A DNA stretch of 54,312 nt, taken from Planctomycetota bacterium (GTDB lineage Bacteria > Planctomycetota > Phycisphaerae > Phycisphaerales > UBA1924). The notes beneath the pieces are model-generated. The model saw nothing but the letters and a program-made list of their open reading frames with translations, did no database searches and was not told the origin of the DNA. Of this stretch, positions 17,719-26,764 are shown in pieces. Positions within the stretch are counted from its first letter, which is position 1. Every line of letters starts with the position of its first letter. Location of the stretch: the NCBI GenBank assembly GCA_003696675.1, contig RFGH01000121.1, positions 1 to 54,312 of the forward strand. Direction: 5' to 3'. Position numbers and translations under genes: made by a program.

Positions 17719-19261
17719 AGCGGATCCCCTGTGCCAGAGCAAAGGTCTCTCCGAAGTTGATGGTGCAGGTCTGTCGGCGCATATACGCCTTCCATGAGTC
17801 GGAGCCGGACTCGCGTCCGCCGCCGGTGTCTTTCTCGCCGCCGAACGCGCCGCCGATTTCGGCGCCGGAGGTTCCGAGGTTGACATACGCCAAGCCGCAG
17901 TCCGATCCGGTGCCGGCGGGGTCGAGGAAGCGTTCGGCGGAGCGGGACGATCCGGTGAAGATGGCTGAGCTGAGACCTTGATCGACGCTGTTCTGCATGG
18001 CGATGGCCTCGTCCAAATCGCGATAGGTGAACACATAAAGTATCGGGGCGAAGGTTTCCTCCATCGCGATGGGGAGATGGTTGTTCCTCGGCGCCCGGAT
18101 GACGGTAGGTGACACAAAGTGTCCGGCGCGGAGATTCGCGGGCAGATGGGACGGGTCGAGACGGGAGCCGCCCGCGACGATGGTCCCGCCCTGCTCGCGT
18201 GCGGCGGCGACCGCTCTCTCGAACGATTGGACGGCGCTCTCTGTGATCAATGGCCCGACCAGCGTGCCGTCGCTGAGCGGGTCGCCGATGCGGATCGTCT
18301 GGTATGCACTCGCCAAACGGGTGACGAACTCATCGGCGATCGACTCGTGGAGGTAGAGCCGTCGGGATGTGGTGCAGCGTTGGCCGCAGGTGCCGACCGC
18401 GCCGAAGACGGTGGACTTGAGGGCGAGATCGAGATCGGCGTCGGGCTCGACGATGACCGCGTTGTTGCCTCCGAGTTCGAGCAGGCACCTGCCGAGGCGT
18501 TGGGCGACAACCGACCCGACGCGCCGACCCATGCGGCACGAACCGGTCGCGCTGATCAGCGGGTAGCGCCGGTCGGCGATCATGCGCTCGCCCACAACAT
18601 CATCGGTCCCGATGACAACCTGAAAGATGTCCTCGTGACCCATCTCCGAAGCGATGCGTTGGGCGATTTCGTTGGTGGCCAGGGTGATCAGCGGCGTGAG
18701 AAGCGAGGGCTTCCAGACGCAGACATCGCCGCAGACAGCGGCCAGCATCGCGTTCCAGCCCCAGACCGCATTGGGAAAGTTGAAAGCGGTGATGACGCCC
18801 ACGGGTCCGAGCGGGAGCCACTGTTCCTTCATGGCGTGAAGCGGGCGCTCGGAGGGCATGGTCTTGCCGTAGAGCATGCGGGACTGGCCCACGGCGAAGT
18901 CGGCGATGTCGATGGTCTCCTGCACCTCGCCGATGCCCTCGGCGCGAATTTTGCCCATCTCAAGGCTGAGCAGTGATCCGAGATCGTGCAAGACATCGCG
19001 ATAGGCGTTGCCGATGCGGCGGACGACCTCGCCGCGTTTGGGGGCGGGCACGCGGCGCCAGCGGTCGAACGCCGCGACGGCCTTGCGGGTGACTTGTTCG
19101 TAGTCCTCTGGCGTGTCGAGCCGGACGCCGGCGATGGGCTCACCCGTGGCAGGATTGAACGAGACGACCACGCCGTCCTTTTCTGGGGTTTCGTCGCCGC
19201 GTGGATCGGTGATGATCCGCGGGTGCTTGTCGAGCCCAAAGCGGGCGAGGAGATCGTGCAT
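17711..19261 (-). CDS. Aldehyde dehydrogenase, ALDH7/aminoadipate-semialdehyde type
   Basis: A 516-residue NAD(P)-dependent aldehyde dehydrogenase. The coenzyme and active-site elements are in order: FNFPNAVWGWNAMLAAVCGD, the Gly-rich SATGSCRMGRRVG, LELGGNNAVIV with the general-base Glu, and GTCGQRCTTSRRLYLHES with the catalytic Cys. The C-terminal GLAYVNLGTSGAEIGGAFGGEK is close to the ALDH7 (antiquitin, aminoadipate-semialdehyde dehydrogenase) group, so lysine catabolism is the likely role, by inference. The ATG at 19261 gives the right family length. It overlaps rpiA by eight bases, so the pair is probably co-translated. No lysine-degradation partner is in the window. Confidence 0.88.
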   Translation of the reverse strand: MHDLLARFGLDKHPRIITDPRGDETPEKDGVVVSFNPATGEPIAGVRLDTPEDYEQVTRKAVAAFDRWRRVPAPKRGEVVRRIGNAYRDVLHDLGSLLSLEMGKIRAEGIGEVQETIDIADFAVGQSRMLYGKTMPSERPLHAMKEQWLPLGPVGVITAFNFPNAVWGWNAMLAAVCGDVCVWKPSLLTPLITLATNEIAQRIASEMGHEDIFQVVIGTDDVVGERMIADRRYPLISATGSCRMGRRVGSVVAQRLGRCLLELGGNNAVIVEPDADLDLALKSTVFGAVGTCGQRCTTSRRLYLHESIADEFVTRLASAYQTIRIGDPLSDGTLVGPLITESAVQSFERAVAAAREQGGTIVAGGSRLDPSHLPANLRAGHFVSPTVIRAPRNNHLPIAMEETFAPILYVFTYRDLDEAIAMQNSVDQGLSSAIFTGSSRSAERFLDPAGTGSDCGLAYVNLGTSGAEIGGAFGGEKDTGGGRESGSDSWKAYMRRQTCTINFGETFALAQGIRFE

Positions 19262-19316
19262 CGCTGGAATCCCATCGGCTTGAGGGCGGCGGGGATGCCG
19301 CTCGGTCCGATGGAGG

Positions 19317-21200
19317 TTATTCCGAAACCGGCTCCGGATCGACCGCGTAGTCCATAGGCGACTCGCCGGGCTCGAGCTGGTTGGCATCCGGGACGATCAG
19401 GTCGATGCGGGCGCGTTCGAGGGCGGTGCCCATCGCGGCGTAGAGATCGGCCAGGGCGATGTTGAAGTCGATCACTGCCCGGGATTCGGCGATCTGGGCC
19501 TGGGCGAGTGATTCCTGCTGGTTGAGTTCGAGGTTGAGCCGCTCGACGGTGTACCCAAGGTTGGTCAGCTCTTTCTCGACACCCAGCGAGCGGAGAGCCT
19601 CACCCTGGGCGATCCGCGAGAGCTTACTCTGCTCGATGAGATCGTGGCTTGTGATCACCGCGTCGAGGGCTGATTTGACCTCGAGCACGACCGCTTGCAC
19701 CGTGTTGCGGTAGTTCACCACGGACTGCATCCGTTGCAGTCGGGCGCGGCGGAAGGCCGCCTCGCCGGCCCTGTTGCCGATCGGCTGCTCGAAGGCGGCT
19801 CCGATCAGCCAGTCATCGACAAAGCGGGTGGCGACCGAGTCGTCGTAGGCGCTATCGAACGAGTCATCAAGCCCGAGAAGGCGGGCACGGGCCTGGAGAT
19901 CCAGCCGCGGCAGCCTGGCGTTGCGGGCCACACGCTCGCGGATCTCGCTGTCGTCGATCGAGAGCAGCGCCTGGTCGAGCTCGGGTCGCTCGGCGACCGC
20001 CGTGGTGATCGCGTCGAGAAGCGATACGGTGATCTCCTCGGTGGGGGGGATGTCCGAAGGAACGAGCAGGGTTTCAGATCCGACGGGAAGCGACGGATCG
20101 TTCACCAATCGCTTCAGTTGGTCGCTCGCCCGCCGGAGGTTCTGGCGGGCGCGGAGCACATCGCCGCGTCTGCGTTCCACGCGGGCGACGGCGTCTGCGA
20201 CCTGCGCCTGTCGGGCGTCCTGCACTCGCCGCGCGATGATGTCGTCGCGGACCTGCTCGCCGCGCTCGAGCAAGCCGGAATAGATGATCAGCTCGCGATA
20301 AGCCTGCACGAGCGTCCAGTAGGCTCGCTCGGTTTGCGTGATCGTCCTGATCAACTCCGAACGCAGCTGCGCAACGCTGGATCTTTCTGCGTTGCGGGCC
20401 AGTCGGATGTTGGCCAGATTGACCGTGTCGCCAAACCCGCGTAGCAGCGGCTGGTTCAGTTCCACCTCGAAGTTCGCGCTGTACGCGGGGTTCGGCGTCG
20501 GGGCGCCGCCGAAGAACGAGGATTCAACATTCTCGTTGCCAAGCGTGTGCTGCAGAGAGAGCGATCCGCCCGTGGTCAGGTTGCGTCTGATGCCGATACC
20601 GCCGGTGAACGCTTCGGAGTTGTTGCGGATCACACCGGAGGAGCCTCCGAACCCCTGGCTGGCTTGGGGCACCGAGCTGTCCTGCCACGCCGCCGAGCCG
20701 AAGAACAGCCAATCGAAAGCGGCCTCGGCTTCGGCGATGGTCGCCTGATTGATCGCCGGGGTGTACCGCGCGAACTCGGTGTTGAGGTTGTTGGCCACGG
20801 CCGTCTGGATGGCCCGCTCGAGCGAGACGGCCACCGTCTCGGTCGGCTGGCCCATCAGGTTCGTCCCGGCGAGTGCGGCCGCGAGGTTCTCGCCCGCGCC
20901 GGTTGAGTCGCGCAGCCGAACGGTGTCGGCATCGGTCGAGAAGTTCTCCTCGATCAGTTCAAGATGTTCGGGGCGGATCTCGAGCTGAGCGATGTTCGGG
21001 GTCGGGCGACCAAGCCGGCGGGGTTCTTCGGACCGCTCCGCATCGGCGATCTCGCGTTGGAGCGCGTTGAGGACGGACCGGCGCAGTTCGGCGTCGGTCT
21101 CTCTGGCGAGTTTGGACGACGAACACCCAGCCAGTACGGCGAGGGCGGCGGTCGGGGGAACGACAGAAAAGACCGTGCGGAGGTGATTCGGGCGCGTCAT
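19317..21200 (-). CDS. TolC-family outer-membrane efflux lipoprotein
   Basis: A 627-residue outer-membrane channel protein of the TolC/OEP family, expected to form the exit duct of an efflux or type I export system. A lipoprotein signal opens it, with lipobox LAGC and the lipidated Cys at residue 26. Long amphipathic coiled-coil helices follow in two repeats, for example ARNAERSSVAQLRSELIRTITQTERAYW and the late NLELNQQESLAQAQIAESRAVIDFN. An unusual Ser/Glu-rich stretch of about 120 residues separates the lipid anchor from the first barrel repeat. No membrane fusion or pump gene is adjacent. A possible TAGTTT box lies seven bases before the ATG. Confidence 0.85.
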   Translation of the reverse strand: MTRPNHLRTVFSVVPPTAALAVLAGCSSSKLARETDAELRRSVLNALQREIADAERSEEPRRLGRPTPNIAQLEIRPEHLELIEENFSTDADTVRLRDSTGAGENLAAALAGTNLMGQPTETVAVSLERAIQTAVANNLNTEFARYTPAINQATIAEAEAAFDWLFFGSAAWQDSSVPQASQGFGGSSGVIRNNSEAFTGGIGIRRNLTTGGSLSLQHTLGNENVESSFFGGAPTPNPAYSANFEVELNQPLLRGFGDTVNLANIRLARNAERSSVAQLRSELIRTITQTERAYWTLVQAYRELIIYSGLLERGEQVRDDIIARRVQDARQAQVADAVARVERRRGDVLRARQNLRRASDQLKRLVNDPSLPVGSETLLVPSDIPPTEEITVSLLDAITTAVAERPELDQALLSIDDSEIRERVARNARLPRLDLQARARLLGLDDSFDSAYDDSVATRFVDDWLIGAAFEQPIGNRAGEAAFRRARLQRMQSVVNYRNTVQAVVLEVKSALDAVITSHDLIEQSKLSRIAQGEALRSLGVEKELTNLGYTVERLNLELNQQESLAQAQIAESRAVIDFNIALADLYAAMGTALERARIDLIVPDANQLEPGESPMDYAVDPEPVSE

Positions 21201-21348
21201 CGGTCGAAAACTAGGGATGGCTCTCGCGGTGGTCAAAGGCAACGCAACATGTTTATTCAACTTCCGCCTCACTTGGGTTCTTTTGCCCATAGACGAGGGG
21301 GGTTGCACGCTCACGCCCGGTCAGGGGCCTTTGGGGGTGGGGGGCGAA

Positions 21349-21354
21349 TAGACT
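21349..21354 (+). promoter_or_regulatory. -10 box (TAGACT) of the SH3-like secreted gene
   Basis: TAGACT, the same hexamer seen before nuoH and the nuclease gene. Here it is followed by about 29 bases of leader with GGGAGG before the GTG at 21384. Confidence 0.4.
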
Positions 21355-21383
21355 TTGTTGAATCCCAGCGAAAGGGAGGCCCC

Positions 21384-22685
21384 GTGTTTCGCCAGATTGC
21401 TGCTCTTGCCCTGTTTACCTGCCAGATCTCGGTCGCCTCGGCACAGGAAATCCGCGAGATCGATCCCGTGTGGCGGGTGGTGACCCGCGACGCCACCCCT
21501 GCCCGATCCGGGCCTGACAGCGTCTACTACACCGTCGCCGAGCTGAAGGCGGGGCGTTTGGTCCGTGTGGACGGTGAGGGGGCTGGCTTTGCCCGTGTCC
21601 GCTACCCGGACGGATTCACGGCCATGGTGCCCGCGGACGAGGTGCGGGTTATCAACGACACCAGTGTGGAACTGACCAGGGAGTCTGGGCTCCGAGCTCC
21701 GTCCGAGCTGCTGGGCCTTTCGGGCAGTTGGATGGCCGTGTTCGATCCGCCGCTGCCCGCGGGCACCACGCTGGTGGTGAAGGAAGCGGTCAAGAACAGG
21801 TCTGGCGATGTGGTTGGATATCGTGTGCTGCCGCCACAGCCGCCTGTGGCGAAAGCGTTCGCCCGGTTCTATGTCACGCTCGACGCGCTGCGCGAAGCGA
21901 CCGCGGACGAGATCGCCGCGCACCTCGGGAAGGCTGCTCCGACCGAGCCCCAGCGTCCGCAGGCGCAGCGTCCCGTCGAGCAGCCAGTGGGGCAGAAGAC
22001 CGAAGAAGCACCGACGGATCAGCCCGTTGCCCAGCCCGACGCTCAGCCGCAAAAGCGTCCAACCGAAGAGACGGTGACGCGGACACCGGTGAATCCCGAG
22101 CCGCAGTCCCAGACTCCGGCATCGCCCGCCGACCGGCGCCTGAGTCTCCTGCCCGCCGGGTTGGAGGCGTTGGAAGCCAGCTTCGAGGCCGCGCGGAAAC
22201 AGCCGGCGGCGGAGCTTGACCAGGCACTGGACGAGTTGCTGGCGGAGTTCCAGCGAACCCGTGCGGCGACCACGGACGACGAGCGTCTGGCGTGGCAGCT
22301 CGATCAGCGGATTGAGTGGCTCAAGCTCCGGATCGAGACGCGAGACCAGCGTCGTGCGATCCAGGCGGCGTTGGCCGAGGCCGACGAGCGTGCCCAGGCA
22401 CTGCAGCAGCAGGCCGAGGCGTGGCGGAAGTCGCGGGCCTTCCAACTCGTGGGCCGGCTCGTGCAGAGCAGCGTGTACAACGGCGAGCGTCTGCCCCGTA
22501 TGTACCGCGTGCAGGCGGTCACGAGCCTGGACGGCACGCCGCGAACGCTTGGGTACCTGATGCCCGACGAATCGCTGGACCAGATGCTCGGATCGGTGGT
22601 CGGGATCGTTGGCGAGTCGCGGTTCGATCCGCAGCTGCGACTGATGGTCATCCGCCCCGACCGGGTGGAAGTGATGCGCGAGTAA
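21384..22685 (+). CDS. Secreted SH3-like domain protein
   Basis: A 433-residue exported protein of unknown role. The GTG start is supported by GGGAGG just upstream. It opens with a signal peptide (ALALFTCQISVASAQE, cleavage about residue 20). Residues about 25-90 look like a bacterial SH3 domain (ATPARSGPDSVYYTVAELKAGRLV, a YPDGFTAMVP strand). The middle (about 190-260) is Pro/Gln-rich and repetitive. A long charged helix (about 265-350) probably forms a coiled coil, and a conserved C-terminal part follows (RMYRVQAVTSLDGTPRTLGYL). Peptidoglycan contact is a reasonable guess from the SH3 part. It ends four bases before the FIST gene. Confidence 0.72.
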   Translation: MFRQIAALALFTCQISVASAQEIREIDPVWRVVTRDATPARSGPDSVYYTVAELKAGRLVRVDGEGAGFARVRYPDGFTAMVPADEVRVINDTSVELTRESGLRAPSELLGLSGSWMAVFDPPLPAGTTLVVKEAVKNRSGDVVGYRVLPPQPPVAKAFARFYVTLDALREATADEIAAHLGKAAPTEPQRPQAQRPVEQPVGQKTEEAPTDQPVAQPDAQPQKRPTEETVTRTPVNPEPQSQTPASPADRRLSLLPAGLEALEASFEAARKQPAAELDQALDELLAEFQRTRAATTDDERLAWQLDQRIEWLKLRIETRDQRRAIQAALAEADERAQALQQQAEAWRKSRAFQLVGRLVQSSVYNGERLPRMYRVQAVTSLDGTPRTLGYLMPDESLDQMLGSVVGIVGESRFDPQLRLMVIRPDRVEVMRE

Positions 22686-22689
22686 TCGC

Positions 22690-23982
22690 TTGGGATCCAC
22701 CGATTCCAGCGTGCCGGGTATCGTCTGCCGGTCGGGTCTCTCTGCCCGCCCGGACGCGATCGCGGCTGCCGACGATCTGAGCGACCGGCTTGGTGCCGGG
22801 ACGCCCGATGTGGTGATGCTGTTCGCGACCGCCCAGCACGCCGGGCGGATGGGCATGATCGAGGACCGTGTGCGACAGCGGACAGGCGCGCGGCATGTTT
22901 TGGGTGTCACGGCCGAGGGTGTGCTCGCCGGCTCGGCGGAGCGTGAACGATCGCCCGCGTTGGCCGGGTTCTCGCTTCGTGCCCCCGGTATCGGTGTGCA
23001 TCCGTTCTGGATCGATGCCCCGCCCGCGGGCGACGCGCCGGAGTCCAGGGCCGCGGCGCTGGGCGAGCAGATTGGTGCTGGCGACGATCTGCGTGCGGCG
23101 TTCGTCTTCGCCGACGCCTTCTCCGTCCCGCTCGTGAACTTGATCCCGGACTTGTCGGCGTGCCGGACGCAACGCGTCGGTGCGAACGGGCGATCTGAAC
23201 CGGTCGGCACGATTCTCGGCGGCATGGCGTCCGCCGGTGCGCAGCCCGGCAGCAACACGCTGGTGTGCAACGGGCAGGTGCGCAACGCGGGTGCGATGGG
23301 CGTGTCGATTTCCGGGCCGATCCGGGTCGACGCGGTTGTCTCGCAGGGATGCCGTCCATTCGGCCCAAAGATGGTGATCACCAAGGCACGCGGCAACCTG
23401 ATTCTGGAACTCGGCGGAGTACCGGCTGTCGAAGCGGTCCGCGAAGCGGTGCGAACCCTCAACAACGAAGACCGGCGGTTGCTCGCCGGCTCGCTGCTGA
23501 TCGGGCGGGTGATCGACGATAGCAAGCGCTATTTGGGGCGTGGCGACTATCTCGTGCGCGTCGTGCTCGGTGCGGACGAGCAGAGCGGCGCGGTCGCCGT
23601 GGCCGATCTGGTCCGGGCCGGGCAGACCGTGCGGCTGCACTTGCACGACGCGCAAACAGCGCGCGAAGATTTGGCTTTATTGATGGACGGCCAGCGGCTC
23701 TACGAGACGCCCGCCGGAGCATTGGTATTCAGTTGCAACGGGCGGGGCGAAAAGCTTTTCGGACCAGGCGGGCATGACGCACGCGCCGTGTGCCATGCTT
23801 TCGACCCCGCCCCGGACGGCCCGAGGGCCGCAAAGACCGGGGCCGAGGTCGATCCGAGCCCGGGCATCCCCCTGGCGGGCTTCTTCGCGGCCGGTGAGAT
23901 CGGTCCGATCGGGGATCGCATCTTCCATCACGGGCATACCGCGGTCGTTGCGTTGATCCGCGGGCCCGAATCGGCCGAATAG
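22690..23982 (+). CDS. FIST-domain sensory protein
   Basis: A cytoplasmic protein of 430 residues if the TTG at 22690 is used; a GTG at 22711 is an alternative. The FIST N domain (about 20-210) has PDVVMLFATAQHAG and GVTAEGVLAG. The FIST C domain (about 230-415) ends with CHAFDPAP and the Gly-rich PLAGFFAAGEIGPIGDRIFHHGHTAVV that marks the family. FIST proteins are thought to sense small ligands such as amino acids, usually alongside signal-transduction modules. None is fused here, and the substrate is unknown. It follows the SH3-like gene closely and precedes the DUF1801 gene, so the three may form an operon. Confidence 0.88.
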   Translation: MGSTDSSVPGIVCRSGLSARPDAIAAADDLSDRLGAGTPDVVMLFATAQHAGRMGMIEDRVRQRTGARHVLGVTAEGVLAGSAERERSPALAGFSLRAPGIGVHPFWIDAPPAGDAPESRAAALGEQIGAGDDLRAAFVFADAFSVPLVNLIPDLSACRTQRVGANGRSEPVGTILGGMASAGAQPGSNTLVCNGQVRNAGAMGVSISGPIRVDAVVSQGCRPFGPKMVITKARGNLILELGGVPAVEAVREAVRTLNNEDRRLLAGSLLIGRVIDDSKRYLGRGDYLVRVVLGADEQSGAVAVADLVRAGQTVRLHLHDAQTAREDLALLMDGQRLYETPAGALVFSCNGRGEKLFGPGGHDARAVCHAFDPAPDGPRAAKTGAEVDPSPGIPLAGFFAAGEIGPIGDRIFHHGHTAVVALIRGPESAE

Positions 23983-23990
23983 TGGTGGAT

Positions 23991-24356
23991 ATGGATGTCG
24001 ATGATCTGCTGAATGCGCACGACGAAAAGGTCGCCCGCATGGCGCGTGCCCTGCGTGCCGTCGTGGGCACGGCCGCCCCGGACGCTGAGGAAGTCGTGCA
24101 GGAAGGCTGGGGCACGATCGGCTATCGCATCGAGCACCACTTCCTGGCCATCGCCCCGCGCGAAGACCATGTTCGGCTCCGCTTCGAGGTGGGCGTGGAG
24201 CTGCCCGACCCCGACGGCATCCTCAACGAGCGCGGCAAGCGCTGCGCAGTCCTGATTTTCCGCGAACCGGAGGAGATCGACTGGCTGCAGATCACTCGGT
24301 ATGTGCAGAACGCCGCGGAGTTTGACCGCTGGGGCGAGATCGAACGCGTCGCGTGA
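23991..24356 (+). CDS. DUF1801-like small protein
   Basis: A 121-residue cytoplasmic protein. The pattern of residues (ARALRAVVGTAAPDAEEVVQEGWGTIGYR, then a beta-rich REDHVRLRFEVGVELPDPDG and a C-terminal helix) fits the DUF1801/YdhG-like fold, whose function is not established. The ATG at 23991 is preferred; a GTG at 23982 would overlap the FIST stop. The stop directly abuts the stop of the convergent fumarylacetoacetase gene with no spacer. Confidence 0.6.
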   Translation: MDVDDLLNAHDEKVARMARALRAVVGTAAPDAEEVVQEGWGTIGYRIEHHFLAIAPREDHVRLRFEVGVELPDPDGILNERGKRCAVLIFREPEEIDWLQITRYVQNAAEFDRWGEIERVA

Positions 24357-25769
24357 TCACACGCTCCGCGCCGGCTCGATCACGCCGCGACATTCGCCGA
24401 ATCCGATCCTTCGGAAGCCGTCCCGCTCGCAGTATGCCTTCATGATGACCTCGTCGCCGTCCTGCAGGAACTTGCGTTCCTCGCCGGTGGGCATCTTCAG
24501 CGGCGTGCGTTGCGTGCCGGGCACGAGCACAGGCGGGTTGGCAAAGGGGTCGCCGTCCCAGGTCAGCTCGAGCAATGAGCCGCGGGCGTCCCGTGCGGTG
24601 CCCGAGACGGTGCCCGAGCCGAGCAGGTCGCCGGGCTGGAGGTTGCAGCCGTTGACGGTGTGGTGGGCGACCATCTGGGCGAAGGTCCAGTACATGTCCT
24701 TGAAGTTGCCCTTGCTGATGCGGACCGGATCGATGCCCTTGTCGCGCATCTGCTTGGTGGACAGGTGGACTTCCAGCGTGATGTCGAAGCCACCCGCCTT
24801 GCGGTTGGCGTCTGAGTCCATGTAGGGCAGGGGCTGCGGGTCCTTGGCGTCTCGTTCGAACGCGGGGCACCGGAACGGGGCGAGGGCTTCCATCGTCACG
24901 ATGTAGGGCGAGACGGTCGAGGCGAAGTTCTTGGCCAGGAACGGGCCGAGCGGCTGGTATTCCCACTTCTGCAGGTCGCGAGCCGACCAGTCGTTGAGGA
25001 TGCACAGCCCGAGGATGTGGTCCTCGGCGTCGGTAATGGAGATCGACTCTCCGAGTTCGTTGCCGCGGGCGATGATCGCGCCCATCTCCATCTCGTAATC
25101 GAGCATTTTGCACGGTCCGAAGTTCGGCATGCCGCCGTCCTCCGCGGGGGCCTGCTGCCCGATCGGGCGGCGGACGGGCGTGCCGGACGGCACGATGGAC
25201 GAGGCCCGCCCGTGGTATCCGATGGGGATGTGCTTGTAGTTGGGCAGCAGGGGGTTGTCGGGGCGGAACATGGAGCCGACATTGGTGGCATGGTAGAGAG
25301 AGGCGTAGAAGTCGGTGTAATCGCGGATCGATGGCGCGTCGAAACGACATTCCGCAACAGGGGTCATCCAATCACGCAGTTGTTTGGTATCGGCATCCGT
25401 CCCTTTCCGGAGAAGGCGCGACAGCTGCTGCCGCAGTTCGTGCCGAAATCCTGACGGAGCGGAAGCCAGACCATTCACCGCGTGCAGCCAATAGTCGATG
25501 TCAGTGGCTCCGGAGTCATCTTCGTAAGCAAGCAAACCCTCGAGAAGGCCTGCATCAAAGACCTTGTTGATATCGAGAACCTGATCGCCGATGACGACGC
25601 CGAGCGGTCCGGCAAAGTCATCGATAAGTGGATCGCTGATGCTCTGGTCCGCCGGCTCGTAATCCACGAACGGCAGGTTCTGAATCGGAAAATCGGTGTT
25701 CGGGTCGTTGGCGCTCTCGAGCCAAGACTCAAGGTTCGGGTCGTGGGTCTCGTCGATGGGGTAGGGCAT
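24357..25769 (-). CDS. fahA: Fumarylacetoacetase
   Basis: Splits fumarylacetoacetate into fumarate and acetoacetate, the last step of tyrosine catabolism. It is 470 residues long with a family N-terminal SH3-like part (about 25-135). The FAH domain follows, with YTDFYASLYHATNVGSMFR, LPNYKHIPIGYHGRASSIV, LDYEMEMGAIIARGNELG, and the metal/substrate residues in DWSARDLQKWEYQPLGPFLAKNF and NLQPGDLLGSGTVSG. GGAG lies 6 bases before the ATG. It is the last gene of a four-gene minus-strand cluster. No homogentisate dioxygenase or maleylacetoacetate isomerase is in the window. Confidence 0.96.
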   Translation of the reverse strand: MPYPIDETHDPNLESWLESANDPNTDFPIQNLPFVDYEPADQSISDPLIDDFAGPLGVVIGDQVLDINKVFDAGLLEGLLAYEDDSGATDIDYWLHAVNGLASAPSGFRHELRQQLSRLLRKGTDADTKQLRDWMTPVAECRFDAPSIRDYTDFYASLYHATNVGSMFRPDNPLLPNYKHIPIGYHGRASSIVPSGTPVRRPIGQQAPAEDGGMPNFGPCKMLDYEMEMGAIIARGNELGESISITDAEDHILGLCILNDWSARDLQKWEYQPLGPFLAKNFASTVSPYIVTMEALAPFRCPAFERDAKDPQPLPYMDSDANRKAGGFDITLEVHLSTKQMRDKGIDPVRISKGNFKDMYWTFAQMVAHHTVNGCNLQPGDLLGSGTVSGTARDARGSLLELTWDGDPFANPPVLVPGTQRTPLKMPTGEERKFLQDGDEVIMKAYCERDGFRRIGFGECRGVIEPARSV

Positions 25770-25796
25770 GGCGTTCTCCGCGGGGTCGGGTCGGGT

Positions 25797-26744
25797 TTAT
25801 AGCAGCCCGAGGTGTCTGAGGTCGTCGATCGGCTCGGTGAACGAGCAGCTGCCGTAGCCGGTGGCGAAGGACTCGCGGACGCGGGCGAGCTCGGTAAGGT
25901 TGATGGTGTGGTCGCGCCAGCCGGCGTCGGTGTCGGTCAGGACGAAGGCTTTGGGGTCGGTCTCTTCGAGGATGCGGACGGTCATGGGCTCGTCGATGCC
26001 CGCGACGCGTACCAGGGCGGCCGCGAGAAACACATTCAGGAAACCGTGCATCACGCCGCGGGGCGGGTTGTCGTCGTAGGTCAGGTTCTGCTCGGCGCGC
26101 ACCGGGTGGTGCAGCCCGGCGGTGGCCTTGAAGGGCACATCCGCGGCGTGGCAGGCGTGGATGAAGCGGGCGATGTCCGCGGGGGCGGGGAAGAGATCCG
26201 GTGTGATCCCGCCGCAGCGGATCTTGGCCAGCGCGTCGTTGCCGGCCAGTGCCGCGACATAGCCGCGCGGATCGCCGCTGAAGATCGCGGCCTTGGGGAT
26301 CTCGAAACTGGGGCTGATCTCCTCGGGGATCAGGTCGAGCGCGTCGTCCACATCCGAAGGGCTGTCGATCCGCATCTCGATGGCGTCAACGCGGGCCAGA
26401 CCGTGGTCCTCGTGGCGGTGGTGCTCGTTGAACTCGGCGATGACATCCAGGCACTCGTCGAGGTCCGCGTCGATGATCGCCGAGACCGACCAGCCCGGCA
26501 GGTCGTCGGCCATCTCGCGGTAGCCGCTGGTGGCGTAGGTGCCGGGCATCAGCATCGCCCCGTGCTCGGTCAGATCCATGAGCTTCGTCACCGGGCAGAT
26601 GAAGCGTGAGAGGAACCCGGCGTGCTCGGAGCGGGTGTATTTCGCGTAGTTCTCGACGGCCTGCTGCATCGCCAGCTTGCTGGGCGGGAACAGCCCGGCA
26701 TAGTCGATCAGCCCGTCCATGAGGGTCTCGATGGCTTTGGTCAT
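25797..26744 (-). CDS. Conserved protein of unknown function, linked to fumarylacetoacetase
   Basis: A 315-residue cytoplasmic protein that I cannot assign to a named family. The N-terminus has DYAGLFPPSKLAMQQAVENYAKY and a LSRFICPVTKLMDL strand. The middle contains EIPKAAIFSGDP, KIRCGGITPDLFPAPADIARFIHACHA and FKATAGLHHPVR. The alternating strand-helix pattern and these Gly/His-rich loop ends look like a TIM barrel with an active site, so an aldolase or isomerase role is possible. It lies 27 bases upstream of fahA and shares its direction, which suggests tyrosine or aromatic-acid catabolism. GGAG stands 5 bases before the ATG. Confidence 0.65.
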   Translation of the reverse strand: MTKAIETLMDGLIDYAGLFPPSKLAMQQAVENYAKYTRSEHAGFLSRFICPVTKLMDLTEHGAMLMPGTYATSGYREMADDLPGWSVSAIIDADLDECLDVIAEFNEHHRHEDHGLARVDAIEMRIDSPSDVDDALDLIPEEISPSFEIPKAAIFSGDPRGYVAALAGNDALAKIRCGGITPDLFPAPADIARFIHACHAADVPFKATAGLHHPVRAEQNLTYDDNPPRGVMHGFLNVFLAAALVRVAGIDEPMTVRILEETDPKAFVLTDTDAGWRDHTINLTELARVRESFATGYGSCSFTEPIDDLRHLGLL

Positions 26745-26764
26745 GTCGGCTCCGATGGAAAGGG

